DNA of 64,000 nucleotides. Source: Bryobacteraceae bacterium (lineage in GTDB: Bacteria; Acidobacteriota; Terriglobia; Bryobacterales; Bryobacteraceae). A program made the translations under genes and the position numbers. The stretch is from NCBI GenBank assembly GCA_025928545.1, contig JAICJH010000023.1:23206-87205 (forward strand). Reading direction: 5' to 3'. Below are positions 18,447-28,228 of this stretch, piece after piece. The first letter of the stretch is position 1, and the number at the start of each line of letters is the position of its first letter. The notes below the pieces were generated by a model, which was not told where the DNA came from, did not search any database, and saw only the letters and a program-made list of their open reading frames with translations.

Positions 18447-19535
18447 TCAGCCTGGCGGCAGTGCCGCGCCGGGGCGGATTTCGTCGGAAGCCCTTTTCAC
18501 CACTTTGTCGCCGGCTTTCAATTGACCGGTGACTTCTATCAGATCTCCACTGGCCGGACCTTTTTTCACATCCACCCATTCGGCGTGACCGTTTTGATTT
18601 CGGACGACAAACGTCCGTTCCGTGGTGGTCACCACACTCGATGGCGGCACGAGAAGAGCCGGCCGCGATTCTTTTACAGGCCAGTGAACCGTGGGATACA
18701 TGCCGGGCGCGAGCGAGCCATCGGCGTTGGTGACGTCCATCTCTACGGACAAGGTGCGGGTCTTCGGATCGAGAATATGAGAACTGCGCGCGACAACTCC
18801 GGAGAAAACTCGTTCCGCAAATGCGGGTACGTGGAACGCAACCTTCACTCCATGCGGAACGACACCGGAAACGTCTTCCGGCACCGACACCACGAGCCGC
18901 AGTTTCGAGAGTTGCTGGAGAACGAGCAGCGGTGAATCCGCGCCCGGCCCTGCCAGAGCCCCAGGGTGGATCAGGCGATCGGTGATCATGCCATCGAACG
19001 GCGCCGTGATTCGCAGGTAGCCCTGAGTTTCCTGCAGCGCTTTCAAATTGGCCGTCGCAACCTGGCTCAGTTGGCGGCGCGCCTGAATCAGCGCCTGCTG
19101 AGCTTCGATCTGCTGCTGCACCTGAACCACTTCGTTTCCAGCGATTGCGCCGGGGGTTTCCGCTGCTTTCTTCAACTTATCGAGAGTGCTGCGTGTAGCC
19201 GCGAGTTGTGCTTCGGCCTGGAGGCGATCCGCGTCGGCGGCTTGTATGCGCGCCTGCGCCTCCGCGATACGCGACGCCATTTCAGGCGCGCTCAATTCCA
19301 CGAGCAGGTCGCCCTGCTTCACACTGGAGCCGCGATCCACTGTCACACGTTCGACATAACCCGGCACTCTGGCATGCAGGGTCACGCTCATGAAGGGTTC
19401 CAGTTCGCCGGGCAAATCGACGGAACGGGATGTTGCCTTCGACGTCACGGCCACCATTTCGATTTTTTGCGCCGGGAGCATAGACGCTGCCGCGAGCAGG
19501 CAAAGAGTGCTTCGCGTGAGATTAAACCGGTTCAT
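18447..19535 (-). CDS. RND efflux periplasmic adaptor (MFP)
   Basis: A 362-residue membrane-fusion protein. A signal peptide ends near PAQK. Next come the lipoyl/biotinyl half (HARVPGYVERVTVDRGSSVKQGDLLVEL), a long alpha-hairpin rich in Ala/Gln at about 80-170, the second lipoyl half (LRITAPFDGMITDRLIHPGALAG), then beta-barrel and membrane-proximal domains. It links the RND pump to TolC. Its start overlaps the end of the RND gene by 14 nt, showing translational coupling. It is the last gene of the padR-tolC-RND-MFP operon; no terminator is clear before convergent lptB. Confidence 0.92.
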   Translation of the reverse strand: MNRFNLTRSTLCLLAAASMLPAQKIEMVAVTSKATSRSVDLPGELEPFMSVTLHARVPGYVERVTVDRGSSVKQGDLLVELSAPEMASRIAEAQARIQAADADRLQAEAQLAATRSTLDKLKKAAETPGAIAGNEVVQVQQQIEAQQALIQARRQLSQVATANLKALQETQGYLRITAPFDGMITDRLIHPGALAGPGADSPLLVLQQLSKLRLVVSVPEDVSGVVPHGVKVAFHVPAFAERVFSGVVARSSHILDPKTRTLSVEMDVTNADGSLAPGMYPTVHWPVKESRPALLVPPSSVVTTTERTFVVRNQNGHAEWVDVKKGPASGDLIEVTGQLKAGDKVVKRASDEIRPGAALPPG

Positions 19536-22500
19536 AATATCGACTCTCCGGATCGTTCGGGTTCAGGGACGGGGACGCGGTGGAAGCCCGCGACTGCAGA
19601 ATGGCGTAGATGGAAGGTAGGATGGTCAGGGTCGCAAAAGTAGAAACGATCAGACCGCCAATGACGGCCCGACCGAGCGGCGCAGCCTGTCCGCCACCTT
19701 CGCCCGCGCCGATCGCCATCGGGAGCATGCCGAACGTCATAGCGGTAGCTGTCATCAGGATGGCTCGCAGGCGGCTGCCTGCGCCTTCCTGAATGGCTTT
19801 GAATTGCGGCATTCCCTCATGTCGAAACCGTTCCGTGAAACTCACCAGCAGAATGGAATTGGCAACGGCAATTCCGATTGCCATGATTGCGCCCATGAAC
19901 GACTGGATATTGAGAGTTGTGGCGGTCAGCTTCAGGATCAACAGGACTCCGCATAAAACGGCCGGGATGGTGAGCACGATCGAGAGCGCGAGCCGCAGCG
20001 ACTGGAAGTTCGCGGCGAGCAGCAGGAAGATCACCAGTACGGCCAGGAGCAACCCGGTGCGCAGGCCTGAAATCGTTTGATCGAGTGCGGGAAGCTGGCC
20101 GCGATAGATCACTGAGACACCGCGCGGGGCCGCACCAGCGCGGGTCACGGCGGCGCGCAACTGCGGCGCGGCATCGCCCAGCGTGATGCCGTGGAGATTC
20201 GCGGTAAGACTGATCACGCGTTGACCGTTGTTGCGCTCGATCAGGCCGGGGATAGTGCCATTCTTCAACGAAGCGACATCCGCGAGGCGGGTATCGCTGT
20301 GCCCGTCCTCCATGACGGGGATGTTGCGGATTTGGTCGGCGCTTTGCAGCTGATTCTGCGGAAGCTGGACCTGAATTTGAAAGGCATTGCCGGAGGCCGG
20401 GTCGCGCCAGTAGTTCGGCTGAGTAAAGCGCGACGAGGATGTGGCCGGCACGATGGAACGGGCCACATCGGCCATGGTCAGGCCAAACTGGCCGGCACGT
20501 TCGCGGCTGATGTTGATATCGACAGTAGGGTAGTTGACCGATTGGGCGATTTGCAGATCGCGCAGAAACGACAGCTTCGACAGCTGAGGCTGAACCTTCT
20601 GCGCAAAGGCGAGATCATCCTGAAGATTTGTGCCCATCACCGCGACTTCGACCGGCGTGGGTGAACCGAATCCCATCACCTGGCTGACGATGTCCCCTGC
20701 CTCGAAGGACACGTCGGTTCCTGGTAACGATCTGGCAAGGCCGGCCCTCAGTTTCTCGCGAAGCGTTTCGCTGGCCGCCGCGCCTGGCTTCATGGCGATC
20801 TGGATGACAGCCTCCTGCGAGCCACTGGTAAAGAGGTGGATTAAGTCGACCGGATAACTGGATGGCACAACGCCGACGAAATCGCTGGTGATGGCAATGT
20901 TGTTGGCGCCGGCTTCCTGCTTGATCACATCCAGAGCCTTCAGGACCATGCGTTCGGTTTCTTCGACGCGGGTGCCGGTTGGAGCGCGAAGACGGATGCG
21001 CAGGAGGGCGGAGCTGGTTTCGGGAAAGATTTCCGTGCCCAGTTGCGGCATCAGAACATAAACGATCGCCGCTGCCGCGATCAGGTAGGCGAGCACCAGA
21101 GGCCAGCGAAAACGGAGTACGACACCAAGGTAACGTTCGTAGAAATTGCGGAAGCGGTCGAACAAGCCAGGGCGCGTTTTTTCGCTGTGTTCCTTCTTCA
21201 GCAACCAGGTCGAAAACACCGGCACCAGACTGCTGGAGAGCAGGTAGGAGGCGATCATCGCGAAACCCACCGCCAAAGAGAGGGGCACGAACAGCTGTCT
21301 GGCGACGCCCACCATAAAGAATGAGGGAACGAAGACAGCCAGAATGCAGAGCATGGAAAGCAACCGGGCGAGGGCGGTTTGCTGCGATGCCTCCAGTACA
21401 GCGCGCGCCAGCGAACCGCCCGACGCTTGCCTGTGACTATGGATATTTTCGATGGAGACAGTGGCTTCGTCGACCAGAACGCCTACAGCGAGGGCCAGAC
21501 CGCCAAGCGTCATGATGTTGATGGTCTGTCCGCCGGCCCAGAGGAAGATCACGGCTGCCAGCAGCGCGAACGGAATATTCAGGACGACGATGAAAGCGCT
21601 GCGCCAGTCGCGCAGGAAGATCAGCACCATCAGACCGGTGAGGAGAGCTCCGAGAAGACCTTCCTGCGCGAGATTCCGGATCGAGTTAGTGACGTAGGGC
21701 GACTGATCGAATTCCAGGCGGACATCGACGTCTTCCGGTACTGCTTTCTTAAACGTGGGGATGGCGGCCTTCACAGCTGCGATGACGGCGAGAGTGGAAG
21801 CGTCGGAACGTTTTGTGACAGGAATGTAGACAGTGCGTTTACCGTTCACGTGGGCATAGGCTGTTACAAGATCGGTACCGCTCTCGATGGTTCCGACGTC
21901 GCGCAGATAGACGGTTGCTCCGGCTTTGGGGCGGATAGGAGCACTGAGCAATTCGGAAAGGTCTCCGCCCAGCGCGGCGTTATTTCGCGCGATGCGATTC
22001 AGCGTGCCCGTGAAAATGTTACCCGATGGCATCACGACGCTGGCTTTGGTCACCGCGGCGATGACTTCGTCTGGCGACATATGGTACTGGCGCAGTTTGC
22101 CGGGATCGAGGGTAATAACAATCGTGCGCTGGCTGCCGCCGAACGGTGGAGGCGCCGAGACGCCGGGCAGGGTCGCGAATAAAGGCCGCACACGGTTGAG
22201 GGCGAAATCCTGCAGTTCGGCGCGGCTGTGAGTTGCGCTGTCGAACACCAACTGGCCCACCGCTACGCTGCCGGCGTCGAAGCGTGTGATGAAGGGGGGC
22301 ACCGTGCCGGGAGGCATGAAGGCGCGGGCACGATTTACATAGCCGACCACTTCGCCCATCGCCTGACTCATATCGGTGCCTTCGTGAAAAATGAGCTTCA
22401 TCAGGGTGGCGCCCTGGATGCTCTTGCTCTCCACACGGTCAATGCCGGTGATGTAGAGGAAGTGATACTCGTAGTAATAAGTGACGTAGCCTTCCATCTG

Positions 22501-22671
22501 CGCGGCGTCCATGCCGCCGTAGGGCTGCGCGACGTAAATAGCGGGTTCGCCGACCTGAGGGAAAATGTCGACCGGCATGCGCCGCAATGCCAGCGCGGCG
22601 CACAGGGCGATTGCCACGAGCGCAACGACAACGGTGACGGGACGGGTGAGTGCCGCTAAGACCAGCCGCAT
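19522..22671 (-). CDS. RND efflux permease (HAE/CusA-type)
   Basis: A 1049-residue inner-membrane pump with the duplicated 12-helix RND layout. Helix 1 is near the N-terminus, and the large periplasmic loops hold the porter motifs. The proton-relay block GVLVDEATVSIEN lies in helix 4; the usual VDDA/VDAA is VDEA here, keeping the acidic pair. A matching helix 10-11 region reads MGAIMAIGIAVANSILLV. The C-terminus has a tail after helix 12. Substrate is unknown; drugs, lipids or metal are possible. The initiation codon directly follows the TolC stop, and its end overlaps the adaptor start. Confidence 0.93.
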   Translation of the reverse strand: MRLVLAALTRPVTVVVALVAIALCAALALRRMPVDIFPQVGEPAIYVAQPYGGMDAAQMEGYVTYYYEYHFLYITGIDRVESKSIQGATLMKLIFHEGTDMSQAMGEVVGYVNRARAFMPPGTVPPFITRFDAGSVAVGQLVFDSATHSRAELQDFALNRVRPLFATLPGVSAPPPFGGSQRTIVITLDPGKLRQYHMSPDEVIAAVTKASVVMPSGNIFTGTLNRIARNNAALGGDLSELLSAPIRPKAGATVYLRDVGTIESGTDLVTAYAHVNGKRTVYIPVTKRSDASTLAVIAAVKAAIPTFKKAVPEDVDVRLEFDQSPYVTNSIRNLAQEGLLGALLTGLMVLIFLRDWRSAFIVVLNIPFALLAAVIFLWAGGQTINIMTLGGLALAVGVLVDEATVSIENIHSHRQASGGSLARAVLEASQQTALARLLSMLCILAVFVPSFFMVGVARQLFVPLSLAVGFAMIASYLLSSSLVPVFSTWLLKKEHSEKTRPGLFDRFRNFYERYLGVVLRFRWPLVLAYLIAAAAIVYVLMPQLGTEIFPETSSALLRIRLRAPTGTRVEETERMVLKALDVIKQEAGANNIAITSDFVGVVPSSYPVDLIHLFTSGSQEAVIQIAMKPGAAASETLREKLRAGLARSLPGTDVSFEAGDIVSQVMGFGSPTPVEVAVMGTNLQDDLAFAQKVQPQLSKLSFLRDLQIAQSVNYPTVDINISRERAGQFGLTMADVARSIVPATSSSRFTQPNYWRDPASGNAFQIQVQLPQNQLQSADQIRNIPVMEDGHSDTRLADVASLKNGTIPGLIERNNGQRVISLTANLHGITLGDAAPQLRAAVTRAGAAPRGVSVIYRGQLPALDQTISGLRTGLLLAVLVIFLLLAANFQSLRLALSIVLTIPAVLCGVLLILKLTATTLNIQSFMGAIMAIGIAVANSILLVSFTERFRHEGMPQFKAIQEGAGSRLRAILMTATAMTFGMLPMAIGAGEGGGQAAPLGRAVIGGLIVSTFATLTILPSIYAILQSRASTASPSLNPNDPESRYYEPV

Positions 22672-24057
22672 TTATTTGCTCACTTCCGCGATGAAGGGAC
22701 GCAGATCGCCCGCGGCAGTGGCGAGTCCGGAGAGAGCGCGCCAGACAGTCAGGTGGGAGAGTGCGTTGTCGATTTCGGCCTGGGTGAGCAGGCGCTGGGC
22801 TTCCGCAACCGCATCGATTGTTCCGAGGCCCGCCTGATAACGCGCCCTGGCCTGATCGAGTGCGGCTTTGGCGGAGGAAATCTGCACCGGGGTGATATCC
22901 GCGACATCGCGAGCGCCGCGCAGTTGCGCCTGCGCCGTGTTCCAGCGTGTCTTCAATTCCGTGACGATCTGTTCTTCCTGTGCGGTTTGAGCCCGGATGT
23001 TAGCTGACTGCACGGCTTCTTTCGCGCGGATGGCGGCCAGATCCATGAGTGGAAATGTCACGGAGAAGCCGACGGCGAAATTCTGTACGGTGGGGGCAAG
23101 GCCGTTGAAGCCTCCTTCGCGGCCGCCGGTCACGTCCGCGCCGGTACCTCTCGCATAGATGGCGCCCTGTGCGGCGAACTTCGGAAAATAAGAACGTTCG
23201 AGAGCTCTGAGCTGCGCGCGTGCCTGCTCGATGGCGGCGTTTTGTTCGAGTGCCAGAGGATTGGAACTGAAGTTCACCGGAGCGCTGGGAGGAATCACGG
23301 GGAGTTGCAGGAGGGCTGCGGTGGAGATTTCAATCTGGGCAGGCTCGCCACCTACAAACTGAGCGAGGGAGACGCGGGCTACTTCCACGGCCTGGCGTGC
23401 CTGAACCATTTGAGTGCGCGCCGCTGCCAGTTCGGCTTCCACGCGCGCGGTGTCGGCGCCGGGGCGCAGTTCGGCATCGGACAGTGCGCGGGTAGTCCTC
23501 AGGATGGCTTCAGCGCGTTCGATGCCGGCCTGCGCGGCGCGAACCATTTCCTGTGCGGCGGCCAGCGTGAGCCACGCATCGACAGTGGCGGCGGCCACTT
23601 CGAACTGGCTGCGTTTCACGGTTGCTTCCGATTGCGCCCGTGCAGCTTCCGCCGCCGCTACGTTGGCGGCGCGCAGGCCGAAATCGAAGGGCTCCCAGGA
23701 AACCAGGCCTCCTAATGCGCTTCCCCAAACTGTGCCGGTATTGTTGGACCCGAGCACGGGACCTGAGATCGAGGGAATCGTGCTTTGGGGCAGAAGGAGA
23801 CCGAAAACGTTATTTCGCGTGGCACGGTTTTCCTGGGCCAGAGCGTCGATTTTGGGCAGGTAGGCTGTGCGGGCGAGTAGGATTCCGGCCGCTGCTGCGT
23901 TCATGCGCTCCTGTGAGACGCGGATGGAGGGATAATTCTTAGAGGCAAGATCTACCGCCTGCGCGAGACTGAGTGGACCCGTGGGCGCGGATTGGGCGGC
24001 GCACATGCCGCACCACATGCCGAGAAGAACCGCCGTGGACGATGCCGGACGCCGCAT
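22672..24057 (-). CDS. TolC-family outer membrane factor
   Basis: A 461-residue outer membrane efflux protein. Signal peptide to about residue 21, then two repeats of the alpha-helical coiled-coil barrel: LSLAQAVDLASKNYPSIRVSQERM opens repeat 1 and ALEQNAAIEQARAQLRALERSYFPKF opens repeat 2, the standard OEP spacing. It provides the outer membrane duct for the adjacent RND pump. The stop codon abuts the RND start. It begins 3 nt after the PadR gene stop, so the whole set is a single transcript. Confidence 0.92.
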   Translation of the reverse strand: MRRPASSTAVLLGMWCGMCAAQSAPTGPLSLAQAVDLASKNYPSIRVSQERMNAAAAGILLARTAYLPKIDALAQENRATRNNVFGLLLPQSTIPSISGPVLGSNNTGTVWGSALGGLVSWEPFDFGLRAANVAAAEAARAQSEATVKRSQFEVAAATVDAWLTLAAAQEMVRAAQAGIERAEAILRTTRALSDAELRPGADTARVEAELAAARTQMVQARQAVEVARVSLAQFVGGEPAQIEISTAALLQLPVIPPSAPVNFSSNPLALEQNAAIEQARAQLRALERSYFPKFAAQGAIYARGTGADVTGGREGGFNGLAPTVQNFAVGFSVTFPLMDLAAIRAKEAVQSANIRAQTAQEEQIVTELKTRWNTAQAQLRGARDVADITPVQISSAKAALDQARARYQAGLGTIDAVAEAQRLLTQAEIDNALSHLTVWRALSGLATAAGDLRPFIAEVSK

Positions 24058-24060
24058 GGT

Positions 24061-24390
24061 TTAGTCACCCTCCACGAGTTCGTGAAAGAGCTCACGAACC
24101 CGGTTCTTTGCGGTTGCCAGTGCCTTGCGCCCCTGCGCAGTGGCGCTATAGACCTTGCGGCGGGATTTTCCGTTGTTCACTTCGGCGGAACGCAGATAGC
24201 CTTTGGCTTCCAGACGCTGTAGCATCGGGTAAAGGGTTCCCGCACTGATGCGGTACCCGTGGCGGCGGAGTTCTTCAATCATGCCCAGGCCGAAGATTGG
24301 TTCTTCCGTCGCATGGTGCAGGACGTGAAGCCGGATTAAGCCGGAATAAAGATCCTGGTCACCCAGGCCAGACTTTGTTGTCCCTTTCAT
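24061..24390 (-). CDS. PadR-family repressor of the efflux operon
   Basis: A 109-residue winged-helix regulator. Visible are the PadR core IRLHVLHHATEEPIFG, the recognition region YRISAGTLYPMLQRLEAKGYL, and the wing RRKVYSATAQGRKAL. It resembles the PadR type common in Acidobacteria (TIGR03433-like). The start MKGTTK at 24390 fits the family; a longer frame back to 24462 would read through the operator. Autoregulation and control of the efflux operon are inferred from the position, first gene of the operon, and the large palindrome 36 nt upstream of the start. Confidence 0.9.
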   Translation of the reverse strand: MKGTTKSGLGDQDLYSGLIRLHVLHHATEEPIFGLGMIEELRRHGYRISAGTLYPMLQRLEAKGYLRSAEVNNGKSRRKVYSATAQGRKALATAKNRVRELFHELVEGD

Positions 24391-24425
24391 ATTGCTGCCG
24401 CACGGCTCGGAAAGATCATCGAAAC

Positions 24426-24455
24426 AAATCGACTTTCGATATCGAAAATCGAATT
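24426..24455. promoter_or_regulatory. Probable PadR operator (30-bp dyad)
   Basis: The centre TTTCGATATCGAAA (24434-24447) is a perfect 14-bp palindrome. Adding eight bases on each side gives a 30-bp dyad with two mismatched pairs (AAATCGAC to the left, ATCGAATT-like to the right). It lies 36-65 bp before the padR start and 23 nt beyond the MurJ-like gene's stop. Size and symmetry fit a dimeric winged-helix repressor. Binding is inferred. Confidence 0.65.
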
Positions 24456-24477
24456 GTGGCACAGAACAGTGCTTCCG

Positions 24478-25806
24478 TCAATCAGCAGTGGCTCTTGCGG
24501 TGCGGGCCATCGCGAAAAGAACTACAAAACCGGCCAGCAATCCGGTGGAGGCGCCCAGGCCAAGCAGCATAGGGTCCGCTAACTCTCCTCGCATACGCAG
24601 AACCACCAGGAACAAGCCATTTACCGACACCGGAACGAAGGCAGCCGTCAGCGGCAGCCGGGAACGGTCGAGCGCGAAACAGCAGCGTGAGATCAGGTCC
24701 ATCAGCGTCCATCCAATCAGGCTGGGGGCGAGACCGATGAAGACATTCGATACCAGGGCCGTCGATTTGGCTGTGAAACTTCCGCGCTGAAAAAGAAAGG
24801 CGATCACGGGGGTTCGGAGCAGCAGACCGATTCCGCAGGAGATCACAGATGCGATTGCCATCAACGCAACGCTGCGGCTCATCAGTTTATAGGCGTGAGC
24901 GGTTTCGTTCGTGCCGCGCAGCCGTGCAATTTCGGGCATCAGTGAATTTGCGACTGGATAAACCAGGTAGGCAATCACTACGTTGACGCAGCGCATGGAG
25001 TAATCGAGGGCGGCGGCATCGCCGGAACCGGCGTGGGTCGCGAAGGCGCGGGCCAGCACGATGTTCGCCGACATTAAGCCGGCGTACAGAAGATAGAGTC
25101 CCGGTTTGGAAAGGATCTCGCGGGAGGGCAGGGAAATGCGTTCGGGCCGGGTGGAGCGGAGATCGCGACTGGCGTACCATGTCACGGCCAGTTGGATTGC
25201 CGCGCCGACCGTATAGCCCACGGCGAATCCGTATTCGCCGATAGCGCGCCAGAAGACCAGCGCAAAAAATATGGTGGAACCGTTGAGACAAAGCTGGTAG
25301 CTCGCCGGGGCCATAAAGCGGCGCTCGGTGTAGAGCAGGGCGGCATAGATGCCAGACGCGCCCGAGAATAGAATACCAGGCGCGAGAATTTCCAGCAGGA
25401 TCACCGCGGTGCGCTTCTGCTCAGCGGCGAGGCCAGGGCCAAGCAGCGAGATCAACTGGGGTGCGAATAAGGCTGCGAGCACGCTCAGGCCCGCCAGAAT
25501 CCAGGCGAACAGCCGGCCGGCCCGCGCGAAGACGGCCAACCGTTCGTGCGAGTGCCGCAACATCAGCATGGGCACAAACGCAACCAACAGAGTGTTAATG
25601 ATGATGTTGTTGACGGTGTCGGCCAGGCCGGTGGAGACCGCCAGAGCATCGGCGCGGGCGCGGGTTCCGAGGAGATAAGCCGCGATCGCGACCCGAACGA
25701 AGCCCGTAATATTACCGATCAGGATTCCCGCGCCAATCACGAGACCGCCGCGCACCAAAGCGCTGCGGCGCAGTCTCGCGATCGTACTGGATAGGGGGGC
25801 TGTCAG
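24478..25806 (-). CDS. MurJ/MviN-like lipid flippase
   Basis: An inner membrane protein of about 440 residues with 13-14 hydrophobic helices. The first reads VIGAGILIGNITGFVR, typical of MOP-superfamily flippases such as MurJ (lipid II) or Wzx (O-antigen). The family-like block RRFMAPASYQLCLNGSTI is in the middle. The start is uncertain: the only upstream ATG (25935) lies inside the tpx gene on the same strand. Possible non-ATG starts are CTG 25806, TTG 25758 and the adjoining GTG; the coordinates use the earliest of these. It could be MurJ proper or a second flippase serving the nearby glycosyltransferases. Confidence 0.75.
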   Translation of the reverse strand: MTAPLSSTIARLRRSALVRGGLVIGAGILIGNITGFVRVAIAAYLLGTRARADALAVSTGLADTVNNIIINTLLVAFVPMLMLRHSHERLAVFARAGRLFAWILAGLSVLAALFAPQLISLLGPGLAAEQKRTAVILLEILAPGILFSGASGIYAALLYTERRFMAPASYQLCLNGSTIFFALVFWRAIGEYGFAVGYTVGAAIQLAVTWYASRDLRSTRPERISLPSREILSKPGLYLLYAGLMSANIVLARAFATHAGSGDAAALDYSMRCVNVVIAYLVYPVANSLMPEIARLRGTNETAHAYKLMSRSVALMAIASVISCGIGLLLRTPVIAFLFQRGSFTAKSTALVSNVFIGLAPSLIGWTLMDLISRCCFALDRSRLPLTAAFVPVSVNGLFLVVLRMRGELADPMLLGLGASTGLLAGFVVLFAMARTARATAD

Positions 25807-25834
25807 GGGAAACTCGGTATTCGCAGTGCCGATT

Positions 25835-26338
25835 TTATCCGGTAACCGCCGCCAGGACTGCGTCGTAATTAGGATGGCTGCCGACTTCGGGAACGTATTC
25901 CACGTATTTGATCTTGTTGTCCGGGCCAACGACAAAGATGGCGCGGCTATGGATGCGCAGTTCCTTGATCAGGGTGCCGTAAGCCTGGCCGAAGGAGCCG
26001 TCTTTGTGGTCCGAGATCATTTTGATGTGGTCAACCGCGAAGGAATTGCAGAATCGTTTCTGCGCGAAAGGCAGGTCCATGCTGATCGAATAGATGTCGA
26101 CGCCTGGAAGCTTGACGGACTCTTCGTTGAAGCGCTTGGTTTGCGCGTCGCAGACCGGCGTATCGAGCGACGGGATGACGCTGAAGATACGGGTAGAGGC
26201 GCCGGTGCCGGCCAGCGTTACCTCTTTGAGGGCGCCGTCGACCGCGGAAAAATCGGGAGCAGTATCTCCAACTTTGAGTTCGGGTCCGAGCAGTGTCATC
26301 GGGTTGCCTCCAAGGGTAGTGGCGCCTGGGCGTTCCAT
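25835..26338 (-). CDS. tpx: Thiol peroxidase (Tpx, atypical 2-Cys peroxiredoxin)
   Basis: A 167-residue peroxiredoxin. The peroxidatic cysteine is C63 in SLDTPVCDAQTKRF and the resolving cysteine C97 in KRFCNSF, the normal Tpx arrangement, with conserved TP and R. It reduces peroxides using thioredoxin in the periplasm or cytoplasm; no signal peptide is seen. An AGGAG ribosome site at 26346-26350 lies 7 nt before the ATG, which fixes the start and rules out a much longer in-frame version that begins at 26629. It precedes the MurJ-like gene by about 28 nt. Confidence 0.96.
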   Translation of the reverse strand: MERPGATTLGGNPMTLLGPELKVGDTAPDFSAVDGALKEVTLAGTGASTRIFSVIPSLDTPVCDAQTKRFNEESVKLPGVDIYSISMDLPFAQKRFCNSFAVDHIKMISDHKDGSFGQAYGTLIKELRIHSRAIFVVGPDNKIKYVEYVPEVGSHPNYDAVLAAVTG

Positions 26339-26530
26339 GTTATATCTCCTGTGTTTGTTGGGTTCCAGGCGCAGAGAACTAAGATTTCGCACGCGCGTGG
26401 TTGTTTGTGAATGCTCCATTTTAGCAGCCAGGAGCGATGACGCAAGTGCGCGGCTGGTACGCCGCGGCCGGATGGCGAATCCGTGCGTAGTGTGGGTTTC
26501 GGAAATTCGAATGTTAGTGTAGTGTCCTGG

Positions 26531-28228
26531 ATGAATAAGACGCTGGCGATCGTGCTGCTTGCTCTGGCTCCCATCGCTGTGCGCCTGGCGCTGCTGCCGT
26601 GGATGCCGCAACCGGCGCCCCGCCTGCACGACGAATTCTCACACCTGCTGCTCGCCGATACCATCGCGCATGGCCGAGTGGTCAATCCGCGCCATCCGAT
26701 GTGGCTTCACTTCGACAGCATGCACATTCTGTCTACTCCGGTGTATGCGAGCCCCTATCCACCGGCGCAGGGCGCGGTGCTGGCTCTCGGGCAGGTGGTG
26801 TTCGGCAATCCGTGGGCTGGTGTGCTGATCAGTGTCGGGCTGATGTCCGCAGCCACACTCTGGATGCTGCAGGGCTGGGTCTCGCCCGGATGGGCACTGC
26901 TGGGCGCCGTGCTGACCGCAGCCCGGTTCGGCGTGTTCAGTTACTGGGTGAACTCCTACTATGGCGGCGCTGTTCCTGCTGCAGCCGGGGCCCTGGTGCT
27001 GGGGGCAGCGGGTCGCATGCTGCGGCGGAGGCGGCGGCGCGACGCGGTGATATTTGCGTTGGGAGTCGCGGTGCTGGCTAACAGCCGGCCTTATGAGGGC
27101 CTGATATTTTCTCTGCTGGTTTCGTTATTGCTGGTGTGGAAGCTTCGAGCCGACCTCATCCGGCGTGATGTCATTGTGCCCCTCGGCGTAGTTTGGGGCG
27201 TGGCCGCGGTCGGGATGGGTTTCTGGTTCGCGCAATATACCGGGAATCCAATGGTGATGCCGTACCAATATTTCCGGGCTCAGTTCACGGAGGTGCCTCA
27301 TTTTCTGTTCCTGCCACTTCGGCCCGAGCCCCACTATACGAATTGGGTGACTCGCGACTATTACCATTTCTGGGAAGTGCTGAGTTACAGGGAGGCGCGC
27401 GCTAACCAGGCGCCGCGCGGATCGCTGGATAAGTTCAAAGTGTATTCGCGATTTTATGCCGGACCGGTGCTGGGCCTCGCGATGTGCGCCGCATTATTCG
27501 GCTGGCGTCGTCGTCGTGTGCGATGGCTGCTGGCGATCGGAGGTTTCATGGCGTTGGCACTTTTTGCGGAGGTGTGGCACGCTCCGCACTATGCGGCTCC
27601 CGGAATGGCGGCCGCGATTCTCCTCGCGGTAGAGGGGTTGCGCCAATTCCGCCAGGCGCGGTGGGGCCGATGGGTAGTGCCTGTGTTGTGTGCGCTATCG
27701 CTCGCCATACCAGTGGTGCGGGGCGGCTTCAGCGTCGGGAGCGGGCAGGAACGTCAGAAGGCGGCTCGCACGATGACCGCAGGGGGCGGAAGGCAGTTGG
27801 CCATCGTCCGGTATTCCTTGATGCACGATCCTGGCGATGAGTGGGTTTACAACGGAGCGGATCCGGATAAAGCGCCGGTCGTATGGGCGCGGGAACTGGA
27901 TCCCGCCCGCAATCGCGAACTGCTCGATTATTATCGGGACCGCACCGCGTGGCTGGTGGAACCGGACTCCCATCCGGCGCGAGTGACGCCATACAATTTT
28001 GCCGTGGCTAACGTCTGGTTAGCGCGCGTTGCGGAGCGAATGAAGGAGGCAGCGGAGGGATGGCCGCGCCACTGCGATGTCTGGAGCGAGTTCTACTATC
28101 GTGCGACAGGCAAGTGGGCGCCAGGAGTCGATGGCGATTGTAACGGGGGAGACCCTGCGAAGCCGCTGACCTTCGATTCCTGGAAAAATTGGGCCGAACA
28201 CAAGCAACCCGGCCTACTCGCTCCGTAG
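26531..28228 (+). CDS. GT-C-like polytopic membrane protein
   Basis: A 565-residue protein with about 10 hydrophobic helices. The first helix is at residues 5-22, followed by a periplasmic loop with LHDEFSHLLLADTIAHGR. The acidic D-E pair in this first loop is where GT-C glycosyltransferases (ArnT/Pmt type) place their catalytic Asp. The C-terminal 120 residues are soluble, with a motif HDPGDEWVYNGADPDKAPVVWARELD. No named family is recognised. I infer a polyprenyl-phosphate-sugar-dependent transferase because of the DE loop and the neighbouring glycosyltransferases. The start at 26531 gives the leading helix. The end overlaps the convergent fusion gene by 15 nt. Confidence 0.7.
   Translation: MNKTLAIVLLALAPIAVRLALLPWMPQPAPRLHDEFSHLLLADTIAHGRVVNPRHPMWLHFDSMHILSTPVYASPYPPAQGAVLALGQVVFGNPWAGVLISVGLMSAATLWMLQGWVSPGWALLGAVLTAARFGVFSYWVNSYYGGAVPAAAGALVLGAAGRMLRRRRRRDAVIFALGVAVLANSRPYEGLIFSLLVSLLLVWKLRADLIRRDVIVPLGVVWGVAAVGMGFWFAQYTGNPMVMPYQYFRAQFTEVPHFLFLPLRPEPHYTNWVTRDYYHFWEVLSYREARANQAPRGSLDKFKVYSRFYAGPVLGLAMCAALFGWRRRRVRWLLAIGGFMALALFAEVWHAPHYAAPGMAAAILLAVEGLRQFRQARWGRWVVPVLCALSLAIPVVRGGFSVGSGQERQKAARTMTAGGGRQLAIVRYSLMHDPGDEWVYNGADPDKAPVVWARELDPARNRELLDYYRDRTAWLVEPDSHPARVTPYNFAVANVWLARVAERMKEAAEGWPRHCDVWSEFYYRATGKWAPGVDGDCNGGDPAKPLTFDSWKNWAEHKQPGLLAP

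Noticed and set aside
26339..26629. N-terminal extension of Tpx up to 26629
   Set aside because: Good ribosome site exists at 26346-26350 and the extra residues do not belong to the peroxiredoxin fold.
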